NCBI GenBank assembly: GCA_022605405.1
Contig: JABYQQ010000007.1
Location: 682,001-746,000 of the forward strand
Origin: Earliella scabrosa
Taxonomy: Eukaryota > Basidiomycota > Agaricomycetes > Polyporales > Polyporaceae
Reading direction: 5' to 3'
DNA: 64,000 nucleotides
Both the position numbers and the translations under genes were made by a program. The notes under the pieces were generated by a model. It made no database searches, was not told where the DNA came from, and saw nothing but the letters and a program-made list of their open reading frames with translations. Shown piece after piece: positions 46,219-59,632 of this stretch (position 1 is the first letter of the stretch; every line of letters begins with the position of its first letter).

Positions 46219-47799
46219 ATGCTAGTTCTGAGTTCTACTTCCCCTATGCCACCGGTTCTTGCTCATATCTGCTTCCTGTTATGCTGCGCAATTCTAGTAT
46301 CCTCCTCTTTCGTCAATCGCACCATAGACGATGAATTCGGCGACTCAGCCACCGGGGTCCTCCCCTCTTACCTGCCTCCAAATGGATGGTCTAAAGGCCC
46401 TGGATGCGAAGCATGTACTATTACTCCGGCCGTTCACCTTGAACAGCCATTCGCTAGCACATGGCACGATACAACCTTCCACCCGGGTGGCGAGAAGCGT
46501 CGCATCCAAGCCAGGTTCACCGGGAGCGCAGTCTACGTGTTCAACCTTGTCCCAAACAACGTCCCGAAAGTGCAAGTGACCTACACCAACCTCACTTTCT
46601 TCATCAACAGCACTCTCGTTGGTCACTATATTCACACTCCAGATCCATCCGGTCCAGAGCTTCTATACCGCGTTCCTGTGTATGTGAACGACTCCCTGCC
46701 GTATGCGGAACACACCCTCGACATCGTTGCGGGCGGCACTAAACCCTCGCTGGTATTGTTCGACTTCATCGCTTACACCAGCAAATCCGAGGACGACGGA
46801 GCAGTGTCTAACACGCGTACGCAACCCTCCACACAGTCGCACTCTTCCATAGCGACATCTTCTACAGACACATCTTCCACAGCGACCTCTTCCGCAACGA
46901 CCTCTTCCACGGCGACATCTTCTACAGAGACATCTTCCACAGCGACTTCCACAGCGACATCTACCGCAGAGCCAGACGGCGCATCAACATCCGGTCAATC
47001 CCGCACGGCAATCCTGGTTGGCTCGCTTGTCGGGGCTGCCGTCGGGGTGATTGTTGCCCTATTGACATTAACCATAGGCCTGTGCGTTCTCCGAAAGCGG
47101 ACGCAGATTCAAGTTGGGTTGCCATTCTGGGGCAAGAGACAGAGGGACACAACGCAAAGGGGCGACTTGGAGAGAATACCCTCCGGGACCATGAAGGAGG
47201 CTGCCTCATCGCATTCATCACTCCTTTCCTTCCGGCCCACCTGGGTCACCCCCTCGTCCATTGTCTCCTCGCTTAACAACAGCGAGACTACAGGACCGAC
47301 GGAAAGATCAAGTGATCTCATTTTCATTCCGAGACCTTCTATTCCTTCCGTATGTCCATCCTACTCCGTGCCAAACACCGACCCTCCCAGGCTCGCGACC
47401 CCTCCGAGGCACCGTGCCGATGTTCCCATGCCGGCGCTCTCCGTTGCGAACACCGAGCATTCCACCCGCATCGAGGGGCTCACCGGGCAGATCCGCGAGC
47501 TCGAGGCGGCCATGGACGACATCCTCGGAGATCAGAGGGGCAAGTCGACTGAAACGCTTCCCCATGACGGGAGCGTGTCCTTCGTAGAGTTGCGCGATCG
47601 CGTGCAGCGCCTCCGCGCTCTCCTGGAGGAGGAGAGGCGCTTGATGGCCGAGGCGTTTCCGCACGAGAGGCGCAAGCGGGAGGAGCAGGCGCAAGGACAA
47701 GCGGCGCCAGCACAGGAACCAACAGAGCAGACGAAGGGAGAGAGGGAGAGGAAGGAGAAAACGAGGGGAAGGGAGCGCAAGCTGCATGTCGTGTCGTAA
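46219..47799 (+). CDS. Single-pass membrane protein with conserved ectodomain, paralog 2
   Basis: Single exon, 526 residues; an in-frame ATG at 46246 is an equally good start for the signal peptide (VLAHICFLLCCAILVSSSFV). The ectodomain is nearly identical to paralog 1: NRTIDDEFGDSATG, FASTWHDTTFHPG, FTGSAVYVFNLVPNNVPK and LDIVAGG. It then carries a Ser/Thr repeat (ATSST-type, 46845-46975), likely O-glycosylated, and one membrane span (TAILVGSLVGAAVGVIVALL) with the stop CVLRKR. The cytosolic tail differs from paralog 1: a Ser-rich part, then two coiled-coil blocks (GLTGQIRELEAAMDDIL; LRDRVQRLRALLEEERRLM) and a highly basic end. Function unknown. Confidence 0.78.
   Translation: MLVLSSTSPMPPVLAHICFLLCCAILVSSSFVNRTIDDEFGDSATGVLPSYLPPNGWSKGPGCEACTITPAVHLEQPFASTWHDTTFHPGGEKRRIQARFTGSAVYVFNLVPNNVPKVQVTYTNLTFFINSTLVGHYIHTPDPSGPELLYRVPVYVNDSLPYAEHTLDIVAGGTKPSLVLFDFIAYTSKSEDDGAVSNTRTQPSTQSHSSIATSSTDTSSTATSSATTSSTATSSTETSSTATSTATSTAEPDGASTSGQSRTAILVGSLVGAAVGVIVALLTLTIGLCVLRKRTQIQVGLPFWGKRQRDTTQRGDLERIPSGTMKEAASSHSSLLSFRPTWVTPSSIVSSLNNSETTGPTERSSDLIFIPRPSIPSVCPSYSVPNTDPPRLATPPRHRADVPMPALSVANTEHSTRIEGLTGQIRELEAAMDDILGDQRGKSTETLPHDGSVSFVELRDRVQRLRALLEEERRLMAEAFPHERRKREEQAQGQAAPAQEPTEQTKGERERKEKTRGRERKLHVVS
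46845..46975. repeat. Ser/Thr-coding minisatellite in membrane paralog 2
   Basis: Imperfect repeats of TCTTCCACAGCGACC-like units encode ATSSTATSST. Paralog 1 has no such array at the matching place. Confidence 0.8.
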
Positions 47800-48351
47800 A
47801 GGGAGCATCTCAGCAGGGTGAGATGCCACGATACCACACTTACAGCGCCGGTGAGTCCGTCCATCTTGCTCAACTGTTCGTAGCTCTACCTCGCTGATTA
47901 TCGCTGTCTGGGACCATGGCTACGCAGGAAAGACGTCCATACTTGTTCAACACGCCACCTATCATATCCAGTGGACTGCTCTGCGTGTATCTCCGCATGA
48001 CGTCCGGCGTTGCCTCTCTTGAGACCGGGACAATGCATAGACAGGGTCATTCCTATTTGCAGCGGAACAGTTCGATAAAGTTGTCATCTCAGTAAGTACT
48101 CGGGAACGAAGATTCCAAAGCACAAGTGCCGGGCGCATTGGAAGTCCGACTGCGCCCATACGCTGCCGCTGAGCGTGTTATCCTCGGATGCAACTCCCCA
48201 CTGTTGGGGCCCGCCAACTTGAGGGTCTACTCAGAGAGCGTCAGAGGGATGAGGAACTGGTGGCTGGCAAGCGAGACAGAGACACCGGGCCGGGCTATCC
48301 GATCCCCCGCCACTGCAGCGTTCAGCCACAGCTCGTCATAATGGAACGACC
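47800..48351. other. Intergenic region upstream of the RWD gene
   Basis: 552 bp, no gene seen. A 5' non-coding exon of the RWD gene is possible. Confidence 0.35.
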
Positions 48352-49347
48352 ATGACCGTCTCGCGTCGATGTCTTGAGGAGCTCCATCTCCTGAACTGCT
48401 CTCTGCTCCCCGGGGAACTGCTCGTGCTCACAGAAGATACGACGCGTTGGACCGAGCTCATCAGCTCGTACGCTCTCGACCCCGACTGCGACCTCCCCGC
48501 TGTAGGTGGCTCCGAGTCGGAGGCAGGAAGCCCACGCTTCCAAGTCAGACTCGAGAGCTCCTCCGATGTCTGGTTCGACGTCGATCTCCCCGCAGATTAC
48601 GGAGAGGGCCGTAGGCAGATGCCCTGCGTCGCGGTAAAGGGCGACCGCCTGGGGCGCGACCAGCAGGAACGATGGCAGGGCATCGTCGCGGACGCGCTGG
48701 GCGTCGTACAGGACAGCGACAGTGAGTGCGTCGCCCCGCCTCCCCGTCCTTCTCCAGCACACTGAAATCGAGAATTGTGTGCGCGCAGATATCCACTCTA
48801 CGACCTGATCTCGACCTTCCTCCTCCCCGAGCTGCACAGATGTCTCGAGACCGAGCCTGCAGGCAACACCTCAACCATGCACGCTGATGGTGCGCCCTCC
48901 ATGGACGGGGGTGATGCTGCCTCCGCGACGACAGCGCAAACCGAGCCCAAACACGAGAGGCAGAGACTCCCGCCCTCTACCCGCTACCACGCCCTCTTTG
49001 TCTCCCACCACCTCAAGTCCCCACAAAAGCGACGCTCCCTCGACCAGTGGGCCCACGAGCTGTCCCTGTCTGGCTTCGCCAAGGTCGGATATCCAGGCGT
49101 GATCTACTGCGATGGTGCGCAGGAGGACGTCGAGGACTTTGTCGGGCGCGTCAAGAGCATGCAGTGGCTCGCGTTGCGCCTGCGGTTCATCGAGCCTGCA
49201 CCGTCGTCGAACGATGTCCCTCCGCGGCGTTGGACTGAGTTTGAGAAGGTCGGGGAGGTGGTCGAAGAGATGAGACGTTTGGGTAGGGAGAGCTATGTGG
49301 TGGAGATGGGGATAGGCAGCGCGGGCAATGCGTCAGCTGCGAAATGA
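48352..49347 (+). CDS. RWD domain plus DUF1115 (Prp3 C-terminal-like) protein, RWDD2 type
   Basis: Two exons, 48352-48725 and 48789-49347, joined across a 63-nt intron (DSDS-E|YPLYDLIS); 310 residues. The N-terminal RWD-like part begins LEELHLLNCSLLPGELLVL and includes FQVRLESSSDVWFDVDLPADY and the YPLYDLIS turn. The C-terminal half is RYHALFVSHHLKSPQKRRS, WAHELSLSGFAKVGYPGVIY and MQWLALRLRFIEP, the DUF1115 fold shared with splicing factor Prp3 and RWDD2 proteins. RWD domains bind ubiquitin-conjugating or kinase partners, but the cellular role of RWDD2 proteins is not settled. A charged low-complexity linker joins the two domains. It converges with the Tra2-like gene. Confidence 0.83.
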
Positions 49348-49617
49348 GTCGCCATGAACTTCAGTGATCAGAACTGGACTCTTATTAGCACTACGTGCGT
49401 GTGGATGCTTTCTACTCCGTATGTTATCAACGACGATACATATATGCAACACGATAGCGACATATGACACCCGATTTACGACCGCATACAAGGAAAGCGA
49501 TATTGACAGAGAAGCACTTTTTTGCCTGATCTTACAGCCACATAGAGGATACATGCTGCTGGCCTTACACGCTGTGCCTTTGAGCACTAGTCCTTGGTAG
49601 ACCGTTGAGCGTGTACC

Positions 49618-50605
49618 TCAGTAGCGGCGTTCCTCGTAACGGCGATCGTAGTCACGGCCGTAGCCACCGCCGCCTCCACCACCGCCACCACGTTCGTAGT
49701 CGCGACCATAGCCGCCGCGGTCGTAGTCGCGACCGCCTCCTCCTCGGTAGTCGTCCTCATAGCGCGGCCGGCGAGGGTAGTCGTCGTATCGGCCACCACC
49801 GCCACCTCCACCACCACGAGAGTAGCGGCTGTCGTAGGGGCGAGGGTCGTAGGGGCGTTCGACTGAGGAACGTGTCAGGCAGTTACAGATGAGTGTTGCA
49901 TCATAGAATCTCACATTCATTGCGCTTCGGCGGTCCATAGTAGCGACCGGGAGTGGGCGTCCTCGCACGGCCACGGCGCGCCTGTCACCAGAGAATCGGT
50001 TGCAGAACGGAGCAAGAGGGATCGCTGGCCACGTACCTTTTCCACTGACATGACCTTGCCCATGAGTTCAGTACCATTCATCGCGGTGATAGCGGCATCA
50101 GCCTCCTCCGCAGTCTCCATCGTAACAAACCCAAAGCCGCGAGACTCGCGGGTGTGAGGATCATACATCACCTGGGCCTTCTTGACCTGCAATCGCAGTC
50201 TCAGTAGCGCACGCAACATGCCAAAGACGGACGTCGACTCACCCGGCCAACCTTCGCGAACGCCTGCTCGAGGTCACGGGTGTCGACTTTGTGGCTGAGG
50301 CCTGACACATGTAGATTGTTTCCAGGGTTGGTGTTGCCCTCCCGGTCCCTGCGATATGCGTCAGTTCCAGCGCAGCAGCGATGACACGTCACAGCATACC
50401 TCTCAGTGGGTCGGCCGGGACTTCTACTCCTGCTGGAGCGACGAGGGGGCTCATTGCCGCGGGGAGGGGAGCGGCCGGCGGTGTTCCACGACTGATCGTC
50501 GTTTGGGCCGCCATTGCTCATGTTGCTGTCGGCGGTGGGGATGCTGATTCCGCCCCCGTTGCTGGGCGGGGCCATGTCTTGGGACTGCCAGGCTGAGGAC
50601 GACAT
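49618..50605 (-). CDS. Tra2-like RRM/RGG splicing regulator
   Basis: Five exons on the minus strand. The start MSSSAWQSQD at 50605 is preferred; an in-frame ATG at 50704 would add 33 residues. An SR/P-rich N-terminus (RRSSRSRSPGRPTER) precedes one RRM with RNP2 LHVSGL and RNP1 RGFGFVTM, then a linker ARRGRARTPTPGRYYGPP typical of Transformer-2 proteins. The C-terminus is a long Gly/Arg/Tyr/Asp domain (RGGGG and YGRDYDR repeats) of the kind that drives phase separation. These proteins bind purine-rich exon enhancers in the nucleus. An intron follows RNP2 and others lie after RNP1 and before the RGG tail; phases agree. Confidence 0.88.
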
Positions 50606-51529
50606 AGACAGAGAGGAAGGGGTGGAAACAAGGTCAGGTCGTGTTACTGGAGGCGGGGGACTGGCATGCTGTGAGGGACGGCGACGCGAAACGAGGACGT
50701 CCACACCGCCAGACGGAGAGCTGCACTGCCGAGGCGCGCGCGGAACGCGGTCGGGAGGGGGCGGAGCCGAAGCTGAACAACAGGCGCGTCGACGTCGACA
50801 CTGGCACGAACGCTGCTGCTCGTGCTCGCCGGGGTGTGAAGGCCTTCAGCCAACAGGCGAGAGAAGCGGCAGGAAAAGAAACGGGACGCAAGCAGACGCG
50901 CGCAGGCGAAAGTCGTCAACTATGGGCTGAAGGCCGGTGCTGCTATGGCGGAAAACATAGCTGGCGCAGAGCGATCCAACTGGTGGGCGAAGGTGCGAGA
51001 GAGGGACGAATCGACGGAGGAGGCGGAGGTCTCGTTGTCCTCGTCGCGGGGGCGGATGCTGAAGACGTACCGTCATCCATCCTTGCGTCTTTTGGCGGCG
51101 GGGTGCGGTTCGTCGGGATGGGGAGAGGGCAAGTGAGAGCGGGGGTGGTGAGAACGGCTCCGCGCCGAGCAGCCTTTAAGCTCGCTCCCAGCGGCCCAAA
51201 CAGAGCCACACTCTCCCGGCGCCCCGCTCACCCCGGCCCTCTACGTTCACTTTCGCCAGCAGTGCGCACGAACGGTGCACACCCAACGAAATATATTCCA
51301 TGGCATCGAGCGGGTGTATGCGCACGGCGGACGACGCCCCGCGCTCAGCGAGGTCGAGGCAGCGGAGCGGGGGCAAGCGCGAGTCGGACTGGACCGGCTC
51401 GAGTGATGGAGGGAGCCTCGGCTGAGCCGCGCCCGGTCGTGCCCCCTCCGCCCGCCTTTTCTTCGCGACCACGACATCCTCCCCGTCCCGCCGAGCAGCA
51501 TCTGCACTCTCCCTCTCCTTTCCACAACC
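50606..51529. other. Divergent intergenic region, Tra2-like / COX6
   Basis: 924 bp of GC-rich sequence with long spurious frames on both strands and no recognisable protein. It should hold both promoters. Confidence 0.4.
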
Positions 51530-51986
51530 ATGTTGCGTGCCCAGCTCGCGTCCTCTCTCCTCCGTGCCCGCCCCGCCGCGACCCGCGTCGCCCCCGCGTT
51601 CGCCCGCCCCTCCTCCAGCTCGCACGGCCAGGAGACGTTCGAGTCCTTCACGGAGCGCTACGTCAACTTCTTCCAGTCGGCCCAGGACCTGTTCGAGGTC
51701 CAGCGCGGTCTCAACAACTGCTTCGCCCACGACCTTGTTCCCGCACCCTCGGTCGTCGAGGCCGCCGTCCGTGCAGCCCGTCGCGTGAACGACTACGCTA
51801 CCGCCGTCCGCGTCTTCGAGGGCATCAAGGAGAAGGTGGAGAACAAGCAGCAGTACCAGGCGTACCTTGACGAGCTGAAGCCCCTCCGGGAGGAGCTTGG
51901 TATGTCGTCTACGTGTCCTCATCCTCGACGCTCCTCAACAATTCTTGGCAGGCATTAACATCAGGGAGGAGCTTTACTCGTCGTGA
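51530..51986 (+). CDS. COX6: Cytochrome c oxidase subunit 6 (mammalian COX5A type)
   Basis: Nuclear-encoded subunit of respiratory complex IV at the mitochondrial inner membrane. Exons 51530-51899 and 51952-51986; 134 residues. The first 32 residues (LRAQLASSLLRARPAATRVAP) form an amphipathic Arg-rich presequence. The mature part is diagnostic: ESFTERYVNFFQSAQDLFEV, RGLNNCFAHDLVPAPSVVEA, then ARRVNDYATAVRVFEGIKEK and LDELKPLREELGINIREELY. The 52-nt intron comes just before the last 11 codons. Length equals other fungal Cox6 precursors. Confidence 0.95.
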
Positions 51987-52805
51987 GAGCTTGCCGTTCT
52001 ACACGCTAGAGTATGTGTGTTGTGTTGTTCTCTTGATTCGATCTTGTCTCATCGTTCTCCCAGTAATACTACGCGCAAAAGCAATGATACTCTATCATCC
52101 CGTTAGATGTGCGCTCTGTGTGTTTGTATGAACTCGCTCTCGTCCCAATCGTCGCATTCGCGTTCCATTCATACTGTGCGATATCCTACCTCGCGGATTC
52201 ATGCATGCATGTCCGTTCATTGACAATTTTAACGCATTGAGGTCAATTCCAGCGGTATGCGAAGCATTCCTCCCGACTCAAAGTCTTCCGCGGCGTGAGC
52301 GTGCGGGGGATTGGAGACGAAGTCAACAGGAACCCATTCATCTTCTCGCAACGATCCCAGCTCAGGTCCTGGACTCAACGGTCTAGTCATTGCGTACGTC
52401 TTGGCGGTAAAGACAGGTATTATAACTACTATCACACGAACTGCTGACATGGAATGAGCTACCAATGTACATATTACAGCGACAGCGACGACTGGCAAGT
52501 GTCGGCAGATGAGATGGGGCAGATGATGCGAATAAGGAGCAATAAAGAAAGAATGCGTGCGTAAATGAGATTGCAATATGGGAAGGAGACCGTCCGTGTC
52601 GAGTGCTTGCTGGTGGAACCTATGAGGCTATGTTTCGTCTATGCTATGTAAGGTCAGATGCGAGAGAGAGCGGCAAAGGGAACGACAGCGAGTTGCAACC
52701 GCACTGAGCGGCGCCGCAAGATGGCGAATGCGAAGAACGATTTGCGTTGGATAGAGATACGCCGTGGAGATATGCTGGTGATATGCTGCAGTCGAAGAAT
52801 AAGAT
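51987..52805. other. Convergent intergenic region, COX6 / PUF
   Basis: 819 bp between two stop codons; long for convergent genes here. No gene seen; probably a long PUF 3' UTR. Confidence 0.35.
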
Positions 52806-55452
52806 TTAGTAGCCGTAGTATGCGCGCTGTAGAGGAGTTAGTGCAGGCATTCCGGACAGACGAGCATCGTGCCCACCATTCGGTCGCTGCGAGGGCTAGT
52901 CAGAACCACGCATGACAGGAATCGCACGGGAGAGACTCACAACAACCATATAACCTTCGAGCCGGTCTTGCAACCACGGAGAGTTACGATGTGTCCACGG
53001 ATAGACTCGTACAGGAGAGCCCGCTGATCCTTGTCGGCCTGCACAGCTATGAGCCCTCGAAACAGGAGACCTAGCCAGAAGACCTACGTTCGGAAGAACA
53101 CTCGCGATGAGTTGACTGCCGGTTACGGACAGTGCGAGGTCAACGATCATAGCACGGCGAGCACTAGCACAAGGATGAGGATCGCTGCATTGAAGCATAA
53201 CGCTCTCAGGCATACCTCTTAGCCGGTTCGCACATTCGCTTGATAACCCTATCAAGGGTGTCCTTCCCGCCCTCCTTGAGGGCCTTGGTGATGGACTTGA
53301 TGCCTTGTTCGTTCGTTGCGTACTCGAGGAGACCTCCGAGAAGATGGTCTAAAGCCAAGTCGCGGTGCATCGACGACCCGTGCTCGAGGACTCGTGACGA
53401 TCGAGTATAAGCAATCAACCAAGGCAGCATGATTCATTGCGACTCACTGTGCTGGATGCAGTATGAGCCCCACTGGTTCTTAGCGACCTCGCCAAAGACT
53501 ATAGGTCCTTGGTTCAGGATCTCGTCGACAATGCCATCTTTGGCGGATTCCTCGAGGTTTTCGAAAGCGTGCTTGAGACGAAAAATCTGTCAGCTAGGCG
53601 TCGTGTCATACTGGTACTCATCATCGAACCTGGACGACGAGGGAGCCAGTCTCGTGACATGCCAACGATGCCCACTTCCCCTTCAACGACTTGTTCACAC
53701 TGTATTAGTACTCGTATTAGTATGCGAGTCATGGGAAACTCAGGCTCCACCGAACTCACTATGCGAAGATGGGAGGAGCGGGAGCAGTCCAAGTGAGTTC
53801 CATGATCTGGAAAGCGACACATGAGTACGATGGCGCGTATATGTTCGTGGTACTGACCTTGCTCCAGACGTGCGAAGCGTGTTTGTTGACGAGGGTCTGC
53901 GCCGGGTCGCCGAGCAGCAGCTCGGACACGATCAACAGGCGCACTTCCTCCTCACAATCCAGGGCCTTCTGAAGAACGTGACAGCCATAACAGTTGGTGG
54001 CCAGCTCAACGACGCGGCCGCTACAACCCCCCATGAGACATATTAACTAGTGGTGAATGAGTGAACTTACCGCATGCACGCGACGATCTTACGGCGCTCC
54101 TCGACGCTTGAGGTCGCTTCGAGGCACCGCTGCACAGCCCAGTTGCCGAACCTGAGGAAGGTTTAGCGACATGGCGTGATACGACGACCAAGAGCGCACC
54201 TGTGGGCCATCATCTCAAACCCCTTCGCGCATATAGCGTCTACAATCTTCGCCCGCTCATCAGCGTCAGCGACCTTGAGCTTTTGCTGGAGGAAGATGGA
54301 CGCTTGCTGGTCCGACGACTTGATGATTCGGGCAACGAATAGGTCGTATGGAGGCGTAGACGAGGGATGCAAGAGGGACAAGAAGTTGATGGGCTAGCGA
54401 CGAATGATCAGCTAATCGAGAGGTTGGAGGTCACGAAACCCTCACCTCATGGGCTTGAGAAGATCCGTGGCGTTGAGGGTGAACCTGTTGCGTTGGGGGC
54501 GATCGGAAGACTCCTTCAGTAGTGAACGGGGCGCTGCGTTCGGCGACATCGTCTGCCTTCAACCACTCCGTCGAAGTACGGTAGCGTGGTCCACTCCACG
54601 ACGACAAAGGGGGAAGCGTAGCAGGGAGGACCGTGGACTCCAAACGGCGTCGGTCGACCTGCGACTGAGGCGGGAAGATGGGATGGCCGCGCAACGAGGC
54701 AGCATCCGAGAACGGCTCGAAAGTCGGGAAGTATCCAGTGTCGGAGCCGATGGACTGGGAGGAGGGCCAGAAGTTCTGAGAGGCGTGAGGGCCATCCTGG
54801 AAGCGATACCCCGTCTCGAACAGGAGAGAGTTGTCCGTCGGGCGACCGGGACCGCTGAAGTCGAACGGCGTTGGAAGCTTTTGGTCAAACGTCTTGGCGG
54901 GCGAGAGGTCAGTTGGGGTGAGAAGGGCGGAAGTGGTAGAGATAGGCGACAGATCTGGGGATGTGGGCGAGTGCGCTAGGTCGCTCCTGATCCTCGGAGC
55001 GGCAGCGACAGGTACAGGAGAGTTGAGATTGAGCGAACGCAGGAGCTGCTCGACATGCTGCGCAGAGTAGTGAGTCAGTGTATGCGCATATAGTGTGCAT
55101 ATAGGCGACTTACGCGATCGTCGAGCGTCGGAGACTGCTTTTTGCGCCCGTCTCCGATGGCTCCAACGTCCCGGCGCCGACGCTGGCCATCTAGGCCGAC
55201 CGGGCCGAAGACATCCTCGATGCCGTGAGGCGCGGGGTAGGAAGACGAGCGGTGAGGTGCTGGGCGTATACCGAGACCGTCCACGAAGTTGGATCGCGAG
55301 AACGTGTCGATGGCTTTTGTCCAAGTGTTGTCGGAAGGCTGGGGCTGGGGGGCCCAGATGGAAGCGGCGGAGCTGCGGGAAGATGGGAGGTTGCGGGACG
55401 AAGGGAGAGTGTCGAAGAGGGGAACGAAGGACTGGGAGTTGGTTTGCTCCAT
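52806..55452 (-). CDS. Pumilio-family (PUF) RNA-binding protein
   Basis: PUF proteins bind UGUR elements in mRNA 3' UTRs and repress or localise them. The start MEQTNSQSFVPLFDTLP at 55452 opens a long disordered region rich in Ser, Pro and Arg. The repeat domain starts near PINFLSLLHPSSTPPYDLFV and continues through EERRKIVACM, ELATNCYGCHVLQKALDC (the Tyr/Asn-Gln type RNA-contact triplet), VNKHASHVWSK, GEVAKNQWGSYCIQH, LEYATNEQGIKSITKALKEG and SVTGSQLIASVLP. The end is SKVIWLFDRM|RAYYGY, where the last seven codons sit in their own exon (52826-52806). Roughly eight repeats are interrupted by many short introns. It looks intact. Orthology (Puf2/Mpt5 groups) is not decided. Confidence 0.92.
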
Positions 55453-55512
55453 GACCGCCGGCGACGAGGATGGTGGGGGATGGAAAGATCGGTGCGGGTC
55501 AGTGACGGCGGG

Positions 55513-55519
55513 TTATATA
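55513..55519 (-). promoter_or_regulatory. TATA box of the PUF gene
   Basis: TATATAA on the minus strand, about 61-67 bp upstream of the ATG at 55452. Confidence 0.55.
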
Positions 55520-56802
55520 GTCGACGGCTGGGATGAACCAGCTCCGGGTGACAGACTGTAGGGCTTAGAGGGCGTAATGGCCCGTTTTGGCGATGCGGAC
55601 ACCAAATCGGGGGCGTTCTAAGCGTTCCCACGACGAGCTGTCGCAAAGTGCGGGCCATCTGTGGCAGCTCGCAGGCCTGCTCGATGGTCACATCAACGTG
55701 ATAAACACCTCCGAGAAGCGTCGACGCGCATTTCCCTACACGCCGCCGCAACCACGCCGCCGTCTTCCCGCCCAGTGCGAATCACGCCCCGTCTGGTGCA
55801 CCCCGCCCGTGCAGCCTCCGCTGTTTCGCAGCCCGGACTGCGACTCGCGAGGGTCCGCGGGCGACTCGTGCGCCCGGCCGAGACGCGAGCAGGATGGGTC
55901 CCGGAGCCCGGCGGACGAGGAATGGTGCATGCCCCGCGTCGACAGGGCGTGACCTATCACAATTTTTGTCAGAAGAGAGGAGCGACGAGTCTGGTAGGAA
56001 GCATAGACAAGACGTGCCGAGGCGTGACGTTGACAGCAACGGTTGGAACTCGCGTGGAAGGCCTGGTCCACCGATGGGAGCGGCGCAGGTCCCCCGCCCA
56101 GGTTGGATAAACTCCAGACATTGTTCTTCCCTGTCGCTAACTGCTGCGGTCAGTGTATGCGCAGTTTTCTTGCTCCTGGCCACAGAGAGCTCTACGAGGG
56201 TGGCTCTGGGGACCTGCAGATTCGCTGACGGTCGCCGCGGCCGGGCCGGGTACGAGGAGACGACGAAGGGACCGAATCAAGGATCGATCGACGGGTTCAT
56301 GAAGTTCATGTGTGCTACGTTCAGCAGGCGTCTTGCGCTGCCGTAGGGAGAAGCTGCAAGGAAGATCAGCCGTTCTTTGATGGAAGAAAAGCGTCACCGG
56401 GCGTCGAAATACATGAGGCTACCGTATCCGCTTCGCAACGCTGAGCTTATCCTGGAAAGAGCGAGCGGAGTTCAACTCAAACGAGCTATGCCGTAGCGGA
56501 ATAGGTTCACGCACCATATGGGCAACCCCACACCGCGATTCAGCCGCTCAAAGTCACTTCACACAGCTCTCCCGAGGATGCACGTCTGCTCGCAGTCATC
56601 GGACTAACAGGTCAGATTACTTCCTTCCGGTCATATGCACGTTAGCGATACATGATGGGAATCTCGAGGGCTACATTCGACGCAAGCTTCGTCTGACCAG
56701 ATCAAGGGATTATAAGTAGTACAAGCACGCAACACAGCAGAACGCAGAGCACAGACACGCACAAGACAAAGCATACTAACCCGTCATCGAGACCAGCTCA
56801 TT
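55520..56802. other. 1.3-kb region between PUF promoter and SNF1 stop
   Basis: Two GC-rich plus-strand frames (55587-55952, 55661-56110) have no motif and overlap each other in different phases. I support no gene here; it holds PUF upstream and SNF1 3' flanking sequence. Confidence 0.35.

Positions 56803-59632
<2,830 letters not shown>

Noticed and set aside
50641..51870. 409-codon plus-strand frame overlapping COX6
   Set aside because: Runs through promoter sequence and COX6 in the wrong frame; Arg/Pro/Gly-rich with no family match.
55587..56110. GC-rich plus-strand frames between PUF and SNF1
   Set aside because: Overlapping frames in different phases, no motif, no consistent splice structure.
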